The notes: generated by a model not told the origin, from the letters alone. A stretch of DNA of 64,000 nucleotides from Gillisella vitis (GCF_014204625.1 NZ_JACHLU010000019.1:1-64000); one strand, 5' to 3'; counted from the first letter of the stretch, positions 53,258 through 63,035 are shown. Numbers and translations: made by a program.

Positions 53258-54091
53258 ATGGCACCGCAGAAAACCATCATCGTCACGGGCTGCTCCTCTG
53301 GTATCGGTGCCTACGCGGCCCGCGCCCTGCAAAAAGATGGCTGGCGGGTGTTTGCCACCGTGCGAAATCCGGATGACCTCAAGGCGCTTGAGGAGGATGG
53401 GCTGGAAGCCCTGTTGATGGATTACCGCGATGAGGCCAGCATTGCAGCGCTTGTGCAAGAGGTGCTGGCGCGCACGGGCGGCACGCTGGACGCGCTGTTC
53501 AACAACGGGGCCTATGGGCAGGCGGGCGCGGTCGAAGATCTGCCCACCGCCGCCTTGCGTGAACAGTTTGAAACCAATCTGTTTGGTTGGCATGACCTGA
53601 CCCGACGGATTGTGCCGGTGATGCGCGCGCAGGGCCATGGCCGGATCGTGCAATGCTCGTCCATCCTCGGGCTTTTGCCCTATCGCTGGCGCGGAGCCTA
53701 TACGGCGTCCAAGTATGCGCTGGAGGGGCTGTCCTTGACGCTGCGTATGGAGCTGGATGGCAGCGGCATTTTTGTCAGCCTGATTGAGCCAGGCCCGATC
53801 CAAAGCCGGTTTCTGGCCAACTCCCTTGCCGCCGTTCAGCGCAATATCGATGTGGAAAACTCGGTTCACACCAAGGATTATCAACGACAACTGGCGCGGC
53901 TGAGCGAGACCGGCCTTGTCAATCGCAACAAGCTTGGCCCGGATGCGGTGTATAAAGTGTTGAAACACGCCTTGACCGCGAAGCGTCCGCGCCCACATTA
54001 TCTTGTCACCAAGCCAGCCAAACAGGGTGTTCTGCTGAAACGACTGATGCCGTCCGATCTTTTCTACCGGCTGATGCGAAAACTGGACTGA
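53258..54091 (+). CDS. SDR family oxidoreductase
   Basis: A 277-residue classical short-chain dehydrogenase/reductase. Cofactor motif GCSSGIG (about residues 11-17), NNGAYG in place of NNAG, and the catalytic YTASK with a Ser some 15 residues upstream (QCSSILG). Arg residues near the first strand may favour NADP. Substrate unknown. Followed by the HIG1-like and PduO genes, in the same direction. Confidence 0.9.
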   Translation: MAPQKTIIVTGCSSGIGAYAARALQKDGWRVFATVRNPDDLKALEEDGLEALLMDYRDEASIAALVQEVLARTGGTLDALFNNGAYGQAGAVEDLPTAALREQFETNLFGWHDLTRRIVPVMRAQGHGRIVQCSSILGLLPYRWRGAYTASKYALEGLSLTLRMELDGSGIFVSLIEPGPIQSRFLANSLAAVQRNIDVENSVHTKDYQRQLARLSETGLVNRNKLGPDAVYKVLKHALTAKRPRPHYLVTKPAKQGVLLKRLMPSDLFYRLMRKLD

Positions 54092-54126
54092 AAACTTTCA
54101 TTGTACCGGACGTCGGGGGGACATCC

Positions 54127-54324
54127 ATGTCAACATTCACCACCATTCTCGCCGTCATCGTCATGGGGCTGGTCGCACTGGTTCTGGTGCGCGGGCTTTA
54201 CAACATGCTGAAAGGTGGCGATGGCAATCGCTCCAACAAGCTGATGCAATTGCGCGTGTTGCTACAAGCCATTGCCGTGGTGCTGATCATGCTGACACTC
54301 TGGATTACCGGCGGCGGGCGTTAA
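54127..54324 (+). CDS. Twin-transmembrane HIG1-like small protein
   Basis: A 65-residue protein with two hydrophobic helices (about residues 4-26 and 42-61) joined by a short basic loop (GGDGNRSNKLMQLRVLLQ). This matches the HIG1 fold, found in mitochondrial respirasome factors and in alphaproteobacteria. A GGGGGG stretch precedes the ATG. In rhizobia it usually precedes the PduO-type adenosyltransferase, as here. Confidence 0.85.
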   Translation: MSTFTTILAVIVMGLVALVLVRGLYNMLKGGDGNRSNKLMQLRVLLQAIAVVLIMLTLWITGGGR

Positions 54325-54352
54325 ACTTAACTTCGAAACATGACATGGTTCC

Positions 54353-54931
54353 ATGGTAAAGCTGAATAAAATCTACACCCGCACCGGCGACGACGGCACA
54401 ACAGCGCTGGTCTGCGGCCCGCGGCGGCTGAAACACGATCTGCGCGTCGAAGCCTATGGCACGATCGATGAAGCCAACAGCGCGATTGGCATGGCACGGC
54501 TGTATACGCAGGATCAACAGCCACTCGATTCCATGCTGCTGCGCATTCAAAACGATATGTTTGACCTCGGCTCAGACCTGGCCACCCCCGATACCGGCGA
54601 AAAGCTGGAATGGGAGCCATTGCGCATTCTCCAATCGCAGGTCGATCGGCTGGAAAGCGAGATTGACGCGCTCAACGCCCATCTCGAGCCGTTGAAATCC
54701 TTCGTGCTGCCCGGCGGCACGCCAGCGGCTGCCAATCTGCATCTGGCCCGCACCATCACGCGCCGCGCCGAGCGGATCATGGTGGACCTGATGCAGGTTC
54801 CCGGCGAAACGCTGGCCTCGCCTGCGCTGAAATATGTCAACCGCCTCTCGGACTTTCTGTTTGTCGCTGCCCGCTATGCCAATGACATTGGCAAGGCCGA
54901 CATTTTATGGGTTCCGGGTAAAAACCGCTAA
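54353..54931 (+). CDS. PduO-type cob(I)alamin adenosyltransferase
   Basis: A 192-residue enzyme that makes adenosylcobalamin from cob(I)alamin and ATP. The ATP site is RTGDDGTTALVCG (about residues 7-19); YGTIDEANSAIGMARL and RTITRRAERIMVDL (motif with the catalytic Arg) follow, and NRLSDFLFVAARYAN closes the five-helix bundle. With cobS-cobT this gives two steps of cobalamin metabolism in the window. Its stop codon lies inside the second RIME-like repeat. Confidence 0.93.
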   Translation: MVKLNKIYTRTGDDGTTALVCGPRRLKHDLRVEAYGTIDEANSAIGMARLYTQDQQPLDSMLLRIQNDMFDLGSDLATPDTGEKLEWEPLRILQSQVDRLESEIDALNAHLEPLKSFVLPGGTPAAANLHLARTITRRAERIMVDLMQVPGETLASPALKYVNRLSDFLFVAARYANDIGKADILWVPGKNR

Positions 54932-55033
54932 AGCCTGTCGCAGTGAATAGGATTCACTGCGACAGGCTTTAGCTCTTTCTTTTCGCATGTACGTTATCGT
55001 TTTATTGAGGACAATAAAACGCGACATGCTTTA
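54930..55033 (+). repeat. RIME1-like intergenic element, copy 2
   Basis: Nearly identical to 44754-44858 and in the same orientation. The first palindrome (18-bp arms) begins at the stop codon of the adenosyltransferase gene and probably serves as its terminator. The two copies bracket about 10 kb. Confidence 0.82.
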
Positions 55034-55058
55034 TGATTTCGATTTTCGGTATGATGCC

Positions 55059-56357
55059 TTAGGCATCTTTCTTGAGCCTGCCCAAAACCTTGTCGCGCAG
55101 GATGCGGGCGATATTGCGGGTATTGCGATAAAGATGCAGTTGGGCTGCGGCCTGGCGCACATCACGGTCGCTGTTGCGATGGAGGCCAATTACCAGCGTG
55201 CCCATGTCTTCGCGCTCGCGCCAGAGTCTGCTCATGATTGGATGATCGGCCACGGCGCAGGAATCGGTGCGCATGATATTGGCGTCATCAAGATGCCATT
55301 CGGTCACGTCGCAAGCGAGCTGCTTGCCGGGCGAATAGCGGGCGTAACGCTCGTCATAGGCCGTTTTCCAGGTATAGGCTTCACCACTCATGATGAAGAC
55401 GATCATGGAGGCAATGGCGTGGCCATTCAGATCCAGCGTGTGGATGCGCACAGCATCGCGGGCGGCAAGATTGCTAACGGCTTCGCGGGCAAATGCCGCG
55501 TGCAACCGATCCATCACCATGGCCGTCCGCTTTCGGCCTTTCCAGCCGCTGGCTTCCAGCGCCAGAAATTCTTCCATCCGCGCTTCAATCTCCTGCGGCT
55601 GGCGGGCAACGCTATAGGTCAGTTCTCCCTGTTGCTTGAGCAGGCGCATCTGCCGCCGCATCTCGCGCAAGTGGGATTTACCGATTGATTGGGCCAGATA
55701 AGTCGGGCCATCGTCAAGGCTGTCCAGCATCGGACGCTGAACCACATTGGCCACGGTCAGCGGCAAGTCGCGGTTGATGGCGATTGCCCGGAGCAATCTG
55801 GCAACGGCACCATTCATGCGTAGATCGGGAAACACCACAACGCCGGGCAAGTTTGCGGCTGGATTGCCCAGAGCTTCCAGCAGGTTGTCGATGGTCTCGG
55901 CTGCATCTTCCGTATCCACCAACGGCGTGCCAAGCGGGCCGAACGGGTTGGACCATACCCGCAAAATGGCTGGCCCGATGGAAAAGCCCGGCTTTTCAAC
56001 CGAGAAAGGCATCAGCAGCCGAATACGGCTTCGGCCATTATGATCATCGCGGATCAGGGCTGTGCGCACCTGCCGGTCATCCAGACGGGGAATGGCGGGC
56101 GCGAGAAAGCGGGCCGAAAAAAACACGTTCGGCTCAATCGCCCTGTTGGTCAGAAACTCCATCTCGGCTTCGAGATCATAGCTGGCCTGACGCGGATAAA
56201 GCCAAAGCTTGCGGCCGGAGCGGCCGACCGCAATTTGCCCGTCTGCCGGTGGGGCTGTCGCAACCCGCTCTTTGACGGGCAGCATGGGCGTCACCGTCCC
56301 GGCGACGGTGCTGGTTTGCATGTTGGTCATGGACAGGTTTATCTCAGCCAAGATCAT
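55059..56357 (-). CDS. GNAT (CelD/BcsL-like, Acetyltransf_6) protein
   Basis: A 432-residue protein with a C-terminal GNAT fold of the CelD-like group: REMRRQMRLLKQQGELTY (about residues 265-282), FLALEASGWKGRKRTAM and IASMIVFIMSGEAYTWKTAY (about residues 345-364). Such proteins are linked to acylation in exopolysaccharide or cellulose pathways. ATG 56357 overlaps the flippase stop (ATGA), which favours it over Met 56330; the frame continues upstream inside the flippase gene. Confidence 0.82.
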   Translation of the reverse strand: MILAEINLSMTNMQTSTVAGTVTPMLPVKERVATAPPADGQIAVGRSGRKLWLYPRQASYDLEAEMEFLTNRAIEPNVFFSARFLAPAIPRLDDRQVRTALIRDDHNGRSRIRLLMPFSVEKPGFSIGPAILRVWSNPFGPLGTPLVDTEDAAETIDNLLEALGNPAANLPGVVVFPDLRMNGAVARLLRAIAINRDLPLTVANVVQRPMLDSLDDGPTYLAQSIGKSHLREMRRQMRLLKQQGELTYSVARQPQEIEARMEEFLALEASGWKGRKRTAMVMDRLHAAFAREAVSNLAARDAVRIHTLDLNGHAIASMIVFIMSGEAYTWKTAYDERYARYSPGKQLACDVTEWHLDDANIMRTDSCAVADHPIMSRLWREREDMGTLVIGLHRNSDRDVRQAAAQLHLYRNTRNIARILRDKVLGRLKKDA

Positions 56358-57754
56358 GCCCCTTTGAGCCGTGCGAGCGGATCGGCGAATGCAAACAAGA
56401 CAATCCCCAATGCCCTTCTGACAGCGATATGCAGCAACAGAACCTCTACCAAAGTCGCAAGAGCTGTTGCCATGGCCGCCCCCATTAATCCATAGGGGGG
56501 AATAAGGGTTACATTCAGCCCGATATTGGCGACAAGTGCAATGATATAGAGCGCGACACACAAATTTTGTCGTCCCGCCATGGTCAGAAGCAGCTCGCCG
56601 GGGCCGATCAAGGCTTTGGTCAACACGCCTGCAAACAGGATCACCATCAGCGGATAACCCGCCTTGAAACTGGGACCGAACAAGCCCAGCAGCAGCTCGC
56701 CTGAGGCCAGAACCACAAGTCCGATGCCAAGAGAGGGCCAGAAGCACCAGCGGGCCATCTTGCCCGCGAAAGTCGCCAGAGGCTTGATGTCGTCAACAGT
56801 CATCAGCGCAGAAAACCGTGGCCCTGCTGCTGCCTTCACGGCGAAATAGACGAATTGCACCATGGCCATGGTTTTTGCCGCAGCAAAATAAATGCCCACC
56901 TGATCCGGCGGCAGATAAAATCCGACGATCACCACATCGGAATTGGTCAGCAGAAACAGAAACCCCTCAATCAGGAAAATCGGCACGGCGACACGAAGCC
57001 ACAGGACAAACTCAATCCGGCGTGGGCCGCTTGCAAATCTGTTTTTGAGCCGCCAGCTGACGGCAATGAATTGTCCAAGGGTGGTGAGATAGGTGGCAAT
57101 CAAGGCCGCCTGCATGGCTGTCGTTGCCAGTCGTGGTGCTCCCAGTCCCACAGCCGCCAGCATGATGCCCAGGATCAACAGCGGCCGGATGATATAGGTG
57201 GGGCTTAGGGCCACAACCACCCAGCTGTTGGCGCGGGCGGTGCCATCCAGTATGTCGCCAAGGGCAATCATCGGCAGGGCAAACAGGCCCAGAAACAGCG
57301 GTGTTATATAATAGGCTGCAATCTGCTCTCCCGCCACATGCAGCACAACAAGACCGATAACCGCAAGCAGACTGGCAACACCCATGGCGACAAGCCTTGC
57401 GGTGAGGCTGAGGCCACGGATTGGCTCTATCTCATTGCGTGCATGATATTGCGGCAGAAAACGGACGATGGTCGAGTGAAAGCCAAGGCAGGACAGATTG
57501 CCACACAGCACCACCAGAACCCAGACGAAGACGAAAATCCCATATTCAAAATCGCCCATCAGCCGGGCCTGAACAATCTGGGCGAAAAAGGCAATTGCTG
57601 CACTGACAATGCGAATGGCAAACGCAATCAGCGCCATGCGCTGGGCGCGCCCCAGATCATCGTCCTGCGTCAGCGCCGTGCCGAATATGCATAATGGTCC
57701 GCGCAGCCGAAGAGGCAGAAGTCTTTCGACCGTCTGGGCAATGGCCATGATCAA
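56354..57754 (-). CDS. Oligosaccharide flippase (polysaccharide biosynthesis protein)
   Basis: A 466-residue integral membrane protein of the MATE/MOP superfamily with about 12-14 helices, resembling Wzx/RfbX-type lipid-linked sugar flippases: FEYGIFVFVWVLVVLCGNLS (about residues 72-91) and GPGELLLTMAGRQN near residue 375. Coupled to the downstream GNAT gene by ATGA overlap, so the pair probably modifies and moves a surface polysaccharide. No glycosyltransferase lies nearby. Confidence 0.87.
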   Translation of the reverse strand: MIMAIAQTVERLLPLRLRGPLCIFGTALTQDDDLGRAQRMALIAFAIRIVSAAIAFFAQIVQARLMGDFEYGIFVFVWVLVVLCGNLSCLGFHSTIVRFLPQYHARNEIEPIRGLSLTARLVAMGVASLLAVIGLVVLHVAGEQIAAYYITPLFLGLFALPMIALGDILDGTARANSWVVVALSPTYIIRPLLILGIMLAAVGLGAPRLATTAMQAALIATYLTTLGQFIAVSWRLKNRFASGPRRIEFVLWLRVAVPIFLIEGFLFLLTNSDVVIVGFYLPPDQVGIYFAAAKTMAMVQFVYFAVKAAAGPRFSALMTVDDIKPLATFAGKMARWCFWPSLGIGLVVLASGELLLGLFGPSFKAGYPLMVILFAGVLTKALIGPGELLLTMAGRQNLCVALYIIALVANIGLNVTLIPPYGLMGAAMATALATLVEVLLLHIAVRRALGIVLFAFADPLARLKGA

Positions 57755-57842
57755 AACGCAATACTCACAAGATGATACTGTAAATCGTGTATCCAGTCTT
57801 GTCAGCTTAGGATTAATGAAATCCTGTCGTCAAGGTCAGAGT

Positions 57843-57866
57843 GGGACACATCTTCCAATGTGTCCC
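57843..57866 (-). terminator. secA terminator hairpin
   Basis: GGGACACAT / ATGTGTCCC stem with a six-base loop, 25 bases past the secA stop on the minus strand. Confidence 0.65.
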
Positions 57867-57890
57867 GACCAAATTTGGGTCTATTGTCCG

Positions 57891-60590
57891 TTACGCTGTC
57901 AGCACGCCGTGGCAATGTTTGTATTTCTTGCCTGAGCCGCAAGGGCAGGCTTCGTTGCGACCAATGCGCCCCCAGGTTGAAGGATCTTTGGGGTTGCGAT
58001 TTTCAGGAGCCACATAGGCATCTGCCGATGCAAATTCATCCTGACCCGTCAGTGGGTCGATATGGTGCGCCTCCATCACCGGCAATGTTGGCTCGGGGGG
58101 CGCTTCCCGAACAATTTCGACCCGCATCATCTGGGCGGTCACAGCTTCACGCATATTGGCCAGAAGTGCCTGAAACAGCTCAAAGGCTTCCGCCTTGTAT
58201 TCCTGCAACGGATCGCGCTGGGCATAGCCACGGAAGCCGACAACCGAGCGCAGATGATCGAGATTGACGATATGCTCGCGCCACAGATTATCAATGGTCT
58301 GCAACAGCACGGAGCGCTCGATATAGGCCATGATTTCCGGGCCAAACCGCTCGGTTTTCTCGGCAATCAGGTCATCGGAGATCTTTTTCAGGCGCTCGAC
58401 AATATCGTCTTCGGCAATGCCCTCTTCCTTGGCCCAGTCTGCAATCGGCACATCCAGATTGAGATTGGTGGTCACGGCTGTTGCAAGGCCTTCAATATCC
58501 CATTGCTCGGCATAGGCGCGCTCTGGAATATGGGTGCGAACGATGGTCTCGATCAACTCGTGGCGCATGTCGGTGATGGTTTCGCCAAGGTCTTGTGATT
58601 CCATCATCTCCACGCGCTGCTCGAAGATCACCTTGCGCTGATCGTTGAGCACATCGTCATACTTCAGAACGTTTTTACGCATGTCGAAGTTGCGGGCTTC
58701 AACTTTCTTCTGGGCGCGCTCCAGCGCCTTGTTGATCCAGGGATGCACAATGGCTTCCCCTTCCTTCAGGCCCAGCTTTTGCAACATGCTGTCCATGCGG
58801 TCGGAGCCGAAGATGCGCATCAGGTCATCCTGAAGCGACAGATAGAATTTTGAACGTCCGGGGTCGCCCTGACGGCCGGAACGGCCGCGCAGCTGGTTAT
58901 CGATACGGCGGCTTTCATGGCGCTCTGTTGCGATGACGTAAAGGCCGCCTGCGGCCAGTGCCTTTTCTTTCAGCTGCTTGACTTCTTCGCGGATTGCCTT
59001 TTCCTTGGCGTCGCGCTCGGGGCCTTCTTCCATGCCTTCCAGCTCACGCTCAAGGCGCATGTCGATGTTGCCGCCGAGCTGAATATCGGTACCGCGACCG
59101 GCCATGTTGGTGGCAATGGTCACACCGCCGGGCACGCCGGCCTGTGAGACGATATAGGCTTCCTGCTCGTGGTAACGGGCATTCAGAACGTGGAAATTGG
59201 TAAAGCCGGTCTGGCGCAGCATGGTGGCCAGCAGTTCGGATTTTTCAATCGAGGTTGTGCCCACCAGAACAGGCTGATTGCGCGCGTGGGCAGTCTTGAT
59301 GTCTTCAATGATCGCCTTGAACTTTTCATCAAAGGTCCGGTAGACTTCATCATCCTCGTCAATGCGCTGGATTGGCAGATTGGTTGGCACTTCGATGACG
59401 CTCAGGCCGTAAATGTCCTGAAACTCTTCGGCTTCTGTCGATGCCGTGCCGGTCATGCCTGCCAGCTTGTCATACATGCGGAAATAATTCTGGAAGGTGA
59501 TCGAGGCCAGCGTCTGGTTTTCCGGCTGGATGGTGACCTTTTCCTTGGCTTCAAGGGCCTGATGCTGGCCCTCTGAGTAGCGGCGTCCCGGCATCATGCG
59601 GCCCGTAAATTCGTCGATAATCACAATTTCGTCATTGCGGACGATATAGTCTTTATCGCGCTGGAACAGCTTGTGGGCCTTGAGCGCATTGTTGATGTGG
59701 TGAACAATGGCGACATTTTCGACGTCATAGAGCGAAACGCCTTTGAGCAGGCCCGCGTCTCTCAGCAGGTTTTCCAGCTTTTCGGTGCCGACTTCGGAAA
59801 AATTGGATGAGCGCTGCTTTTCATCGATTTCATAATCATCCGGTGTCAACATCGGAATGAAGGCATCAATGGTGGCATAAAGATCGGAGCGGTCATCCAG
59901 CGGACCGGAGATGATCAGCGGTGTGCGGGCTTCATCGATCAGAATGGAGTCAACTTCGTCGACGATTGCGAAATTGTGGCCGCGCTGCACCATCTGGCTG
60001 CGCTCGAATTTCATGTTGTCGCGCAGATAATCGAAGCCAAGCTCGTTATTGGTGGCGTAAGTGATGTCGCAGGCATAGGCCTCGCGGCGCTGATCGTCAT
60101 CCATGCCATGCACGATCACGCCGGTGGTCAGGCCCAGAAAGCTGTACAGCTTTGCCATGATGGCCGCATCGCGCGAGGCGAGGTAATCGTTGACGGTCAC
60201 GACATGCACGCCCTTGCCAGACAAGGCGTTGAGGTAAACAGCCAGCGTTGCCACCAGGGTTTTGCCTTCGCCGGTTTTCATTTCGGCAATGGCATTTTCA
60301 TTGAGGATCATCGCGCCGATGAGCTGTACGTCAAAGGGCCGCATTCCAAGGGCGCGGCGCGCAGCTTCGCGGGCAACGGCAAAGGCCGGAATGAGAATGT
60401 CATCGAGGGTCTTGCCGTTTTTGAGCAGCTCTCTGAACTCGAGGGTTTTGGCGGCAAGCTCGGTATCGCTCAAGGCCTTGATGCTGTCTTCCATGGCGTT
60501 GATCGCGGCGACGCGAGGCTTGTTTCCCCGGATGCGGCGTTCATTCGAGGAGCCGAAAATTTTGCGGGCTATTCCACCAAGACTGACCAT
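57891..60590 (-). CDS. secA: Preprotein translocase subunit SecA
   Basis: An 899-residue motor ATPase of the Sec pathway. Walker A is MKTGEGKT (104-111), the DEAD-box region VDEVDSILIDEARTPLIISG follows at about 207-226, and TNMAGRGTDIQLGG and GRSGRQGDPG lie in the second nucleotide domain. The C-terminal zinc-binding tail CPCGSGKKYKHCHG, for SecB and lipid contact, is intact. The full expected length is present. Divergent from the parvulin gene. Confidence 0.97.
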   Translation of the reverse strand: MVSLGGIARKIFGSSNERRIRGNKPRVAAINAMEDSIKALSDTELAAKTLEFRELLKNGKTLDDILIPAFAVAREAARRALGMRPFDVQLIGAMILNENAIAEMKTGEGKTLVATLAVYLNALSGKGVHVVTVNDYLASRDAAIMAKLYSFLGLTTGVIVHGMDDDQRREAYACDITYATNNELGFDYLRDNMKFERSQMVQRGHNFAIVDEVDSILIDEARTPLIISGPLDDRSDLYATIDAFIPMLTPDDYEIDEKQRSSNFSEVGTEKLENLLRDAGLLKGVSLYDVENVAIVHHINNALKAHKLFQRDKDYIVRNDEIVIIDEFTGRMMPGRRYSEGQHQALEAKEKVTIQPENQTLASITFQNYFRMYDKLAGMTGTASTEAEEFQDIYGLSVIEVPTNLPIQRIDEDDEVYRTFDEKFKAIIEDIKTAHARNQPVLVGTTSIEKSELLATMLRQTGFTNFHVLNARYHEQEAYIVSQAGVPGGVTIATNMAGRGTDIQLGGNIDMRLERELEGMEEGPERDAKEKAIREEVKQLKEKALAAGGLYVIATERHESRRIDNQLRGRSGRQGDPGRSKFYLSLQDDLMRIFGSDRMDSMLQKLGLKEGEAIVHPWINKALERAQKKVEARNFDMRKNVLKYDDVLNDQRKVIFEQRVEMMESQDLGETITDMRHELIETIVRTHIPERAYAEQWDIEGLATAVTTNLNLDVPIADWAKEEGIAEDDIVERLKKISDDLIAEKTERFGPEIMAYIERSVLLQTIDNLWREHIVNLDHLRSVVGFRGYAQRDPLQEYKAEAFELFQALLANMREAVTAQMMRVEIVREAPPEPTLPVMEAHHIDPLTGQDEFASADAYVAPENRNPKDPSTWGRIGRNEACPCGSGKKYKHCHGVLTA

Positions 60591-60664
60591 GTCTGTGGTC
60601 CTTTCTGAATTCCGTCACGAGGTTCTTCGCGTCACTTTCGCGCATCCGCGACAAGAATGACGTG

Positions 60665-60692
60665 CCACGTCCGGAAACTGCTCTGGACGTGG
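60665..60692. other. Inverted repeat in the secA/parvulin intergenic region
   Basis: CCACGTCC / GGACGTGG with a 12-base spacer, in the 243-bp gap between divergent genes. It could be a protein-binding site or an RNA hairpin in the secA leader. Role unknown; nothing else is clear in this gap. Confidence 0.35.
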
Positions 60693-60833
60693 AGTTGCGT
60701 GACAGATAAGAGGGGGGTCGAATTATGTCAACGGCACAGTATGCACCACAAGCGCCACAATCCGGTGCTTTAGGGTGTTTTGAGCCGATTGGCACTCTCA
60801 GTCGGCCTCTTTTCTTACCTGAAGGGTTATTTC

Positions 60834-61718
60834 ATGCTGCGTTCCCATAAACTCGTTCTGGCTGCCTGTGCTGCTGTGGTGGCTTTGTCCACCCAGGCAT
60901 TTGCCGCCGATGCGGTCGTTGCCAAGGTCGGCACTCTGGAAATCCACCAGTCTGAGCTGGATCTGGCGATTGCCAATCTCGACCCACAATTTGCCCAGAT
61001 GCCGGATGAACAGAAGAAAGTGGCCGCCTTGTCCGGTGCCATCGATGTCAAGCTTCTGGCAGGCAATGCCATCAAGGATGGCATGAAGGATGATGCCGCT
61101 TACAAGCAGCGCATGGCTTTCATTGCCGACCGCGAGTTGCACAACGCCTATTTCAAGAAATACGTTGTTGATGCCACTACCGACGCTGAGGTCAAGGCGC
61201 GCTATGAGAAGGAAATTGCCGGCCTGCCAAAGCAGCAGGAAATTCATGCCCGTCACATTCTGGTGAAGACCGAGGATGAAGCCAAGGACATCATCAAGCA
61301 GCTTGATGCCGGCAAGGATTTTGCCGAGCTGGCCAAGGAGCACTCCACCGATCCGAACAAGTCTGAAGGCGGCGATCTGGGCTATTTCACCAAGGGCCGC
61401 ATGGTGCCCGAGTTTGAAGAGGCCGCTTTTGCGCTGAAGCCCGGCACCTACACCAAGACCCCGGTGAAGACCCAGTTCGGCTATCATGTCATCAAGGTGG
61501 AAGACATCCGCGATGCCGCTCCGCCAAAATTTGAAGATGTCGAGCAGCAGGTTCGCCAGCTGGTGATGCGTGACAAGTATCTGGCTCTGCTGGACAAGGC
61601 AAAAGCAACGGAAAAGGTTGATATTCTCGATGCCGACCTGAAGAAGGGCTATGAGGAGATCAGCAAGACGCAGGCTGGTGACGAGACGGCACCCGCTGAC
61701 GCTGCACCAAAGCCGTAA
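60834..61718 (+). CDS. Exported parvulin-type peptidylprolyl isomerase
   Basis: A 294-residue periplasmic PpiC/SurA-like chaperone. A signal peptide (about residues 1-22, ending STQAFAAD) precedes a helical N-terminal region and a parvulin domain (about 130-230): QEIHARHILVKTEDEAKDII near its start, GGDLGYFTKGRMVPEFEEAA (about residues 182-201) and TQFGYHVIKVEDIR. The usual neighbours secA and argJ are present. ATG 60834 gives the proper signal peptide. Confidence 0.92.
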   Translation: MLRSHKLVLAACAAVVALSTQAFAADAVVAKVGTLEIHQSELDLAIANLDPQFAQMPDEQKKVAALSGAIDVKLLAGNAIKDGMKDDAAYKQRMAFIADRELHNAYFKKYVVDATTDAEVKARYEKEIAGLPKQQEIHARHILVKTEDEAKDIIKQLDAGKDFAELAKEHSTDPNKSEGGDLGYFTKGRMVPEFEEAAFALKPGTYTKTPVKTQFGYHVIKVEDIRDAAPPKFEDVEQQVRQLVMRDKYLALLDKAKATEKVDILDADLKKGYEEISKTQAGDETAPADAAPKP

Positions 61719-61736
61719 TTCTCTTTCGTTTTTAAG

Positions 61737-61758
61737 GGTCCGCCGGTCTCGGCGGACC
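61737..61758 (+). terminator. Terminator between the parvulin gene and argJ
   Basis: GGTCCGCCG / CGGCGGACC stem with a four-base loop, 18 bases past the stop. The following bases (TGTTTCC) are only moderately T-rich. Confidence 0.65.
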
Positions 61759-61793
61759 TGTTTCCATGTCTGTTCTCCGGGGGCTTTCCATTT

Positions 61794-63035
61794 ATGTCTG
61801 CGACCGTTTCTCCTCTTGCGCCGAAAAGCTTTGCCGAGATGCCCGCTGTTCGGGGCGTGTCCATGGCCACTGCCGCCGCTGGTATCAAATATAAAAATCG
61901 CACCGATGTGCTGTTGATGGTCTTTGATCGTCCAGCCAGTGTCGCGGGCGTGTTTACCCGCTCCAAATGCCCGTCTGCACCCGTTGATTTTTGCCGCAAC
62001 AACCTGAGCCATGGCATTGCCCGTGGGGTTGTGGTCAATTCCGGCAATGCCAATGCCTTCACCGGCATCAAGGGCAAGGCTGCCACCGAACTGACGGCAA
62101 AGTCGGCGGCGGCTGCCTTGGCATGTGGCGAGAACGAAATTTATCTGGCCTCGACCGGCGTGATCGGCGAGCCGCTGGATGCGACAAAATTTTCTGGCGT
62201 GCTGGATCAGATGGCAGCAGACGCCAAGGGCGATTTCTGGCTTGAAGCCGCCAAGGCGATCATGACCACCGACACCTACCCCAAGGTTGCCACCCGCACC
62301 GCCGAGATTGATGGCGTGCGCGTGACCATCAACGGCATTGCCAAGGGTGCGGGCATGATTGCGCCTGACATGGCCACCATGCTGTCATTTGTGGTGACGG
62401 ATGCCGATATTGCGCCGTCTGCCTTGCAATCGCTGCTGTCGGCAGGCGTTGGCCCAAGTTTCAATTCGGTGACGGTGGACAGCGATACATCGACCTCCGA
62501 TACGCTGATGCTGTTTGCCACGGGTGCGGCTTCCGAGGATGGTCAGGCGCGGGTGGAAAGCGCCAATGATGCGCGCCTTGTCAGCTTCCGCGCAGCCCTG
62601 AACGATCTGCTGAAGGATCTGGCGCTGCAAGTGGTGCGCGATGGTGAAGGTGCGCGCAAGATGGTGGAAATCACCGTCAAGGGGGCTGAAACCGATGCCG
62701 CCGCCAAGGTGATTGCCCTGTCGATTGCCAATTCGCCTCTGGTGAAAACCGCCGTTGCGGGCGAAGACGCCAATTGGGGCCGTATCGTCATGGCGGTTGG
62801 CAAGTCTGGCGAAATGGCGGATCGTGATCGTCTGGCAATCTGGTTTGGTGATGTGCGCGTGGCCGTCAATGGCGAGCGCGACCCGGATTACTCCGAAGCA
62901 GCCGCGACTGCGGTGATGCAGCGCGAGGATATTCCGGTGACGGTGGATATTGGCCTCGGCTCTGGCACCGCCACAGTCTGGACCTGCGATCTGACCAAGG
63001 AATATGTGGCGATCAACGGAGATTATCGGAGCTGA
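61794..63035 (+). CDS. argJ: Bifunctional ornithine acetyltransferase/N-acetylglutamate synthase
   Basis: A 413-residue arginine-pathway enzyme that recycles the acetyl group from N-acetylornithine to glutamate. The autocleavage site is in KGAGMIAPDMATMLSF, with nucleophile Thr195; VVNSGNANAFTG and the C-terminal end ATVWTCDLTKEYVAINGDYR (about residues 391-410) are also typical. With argH it gives a second arginine gene in the window. The next gene starts in its stop codon (TGATG). Confidence 0.95.
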   Translation: MSATVSPLAPKSFAEMPAVRGVSMATAAAGIKYKNRTDVLLMVFDRPASVAGVFTRSKCPSAPVDFCRNNLSHGIARGVVVNSGNANAFTGIKGKAATELTAKSAAAALACGENEIYLASTGVIGEPLDATKFSGVLDQMAADAKGDFWLEAAKAIMTTDTYPKVATRTAEIDGVRVTINGIAKGAGMIAPDMATMLSFVVTDADIAPSALQSLLSAGVGPSFNSVTVDSDTSTSDTLMLFATGAASEDGQARVESANDARLVSFRAALNDLLKDLALQVVRDGEGARKMVEITVKGAETDAAAKVIALSIANSPLVKTAVAGEDANWGRIVMAVGKSGEMADRDRLAIWFGDVRVAVNGERDPDYSEAAATAVMQREDIPVTVDIGLGSGTATVWTCDLTKEYVAINGDYRS

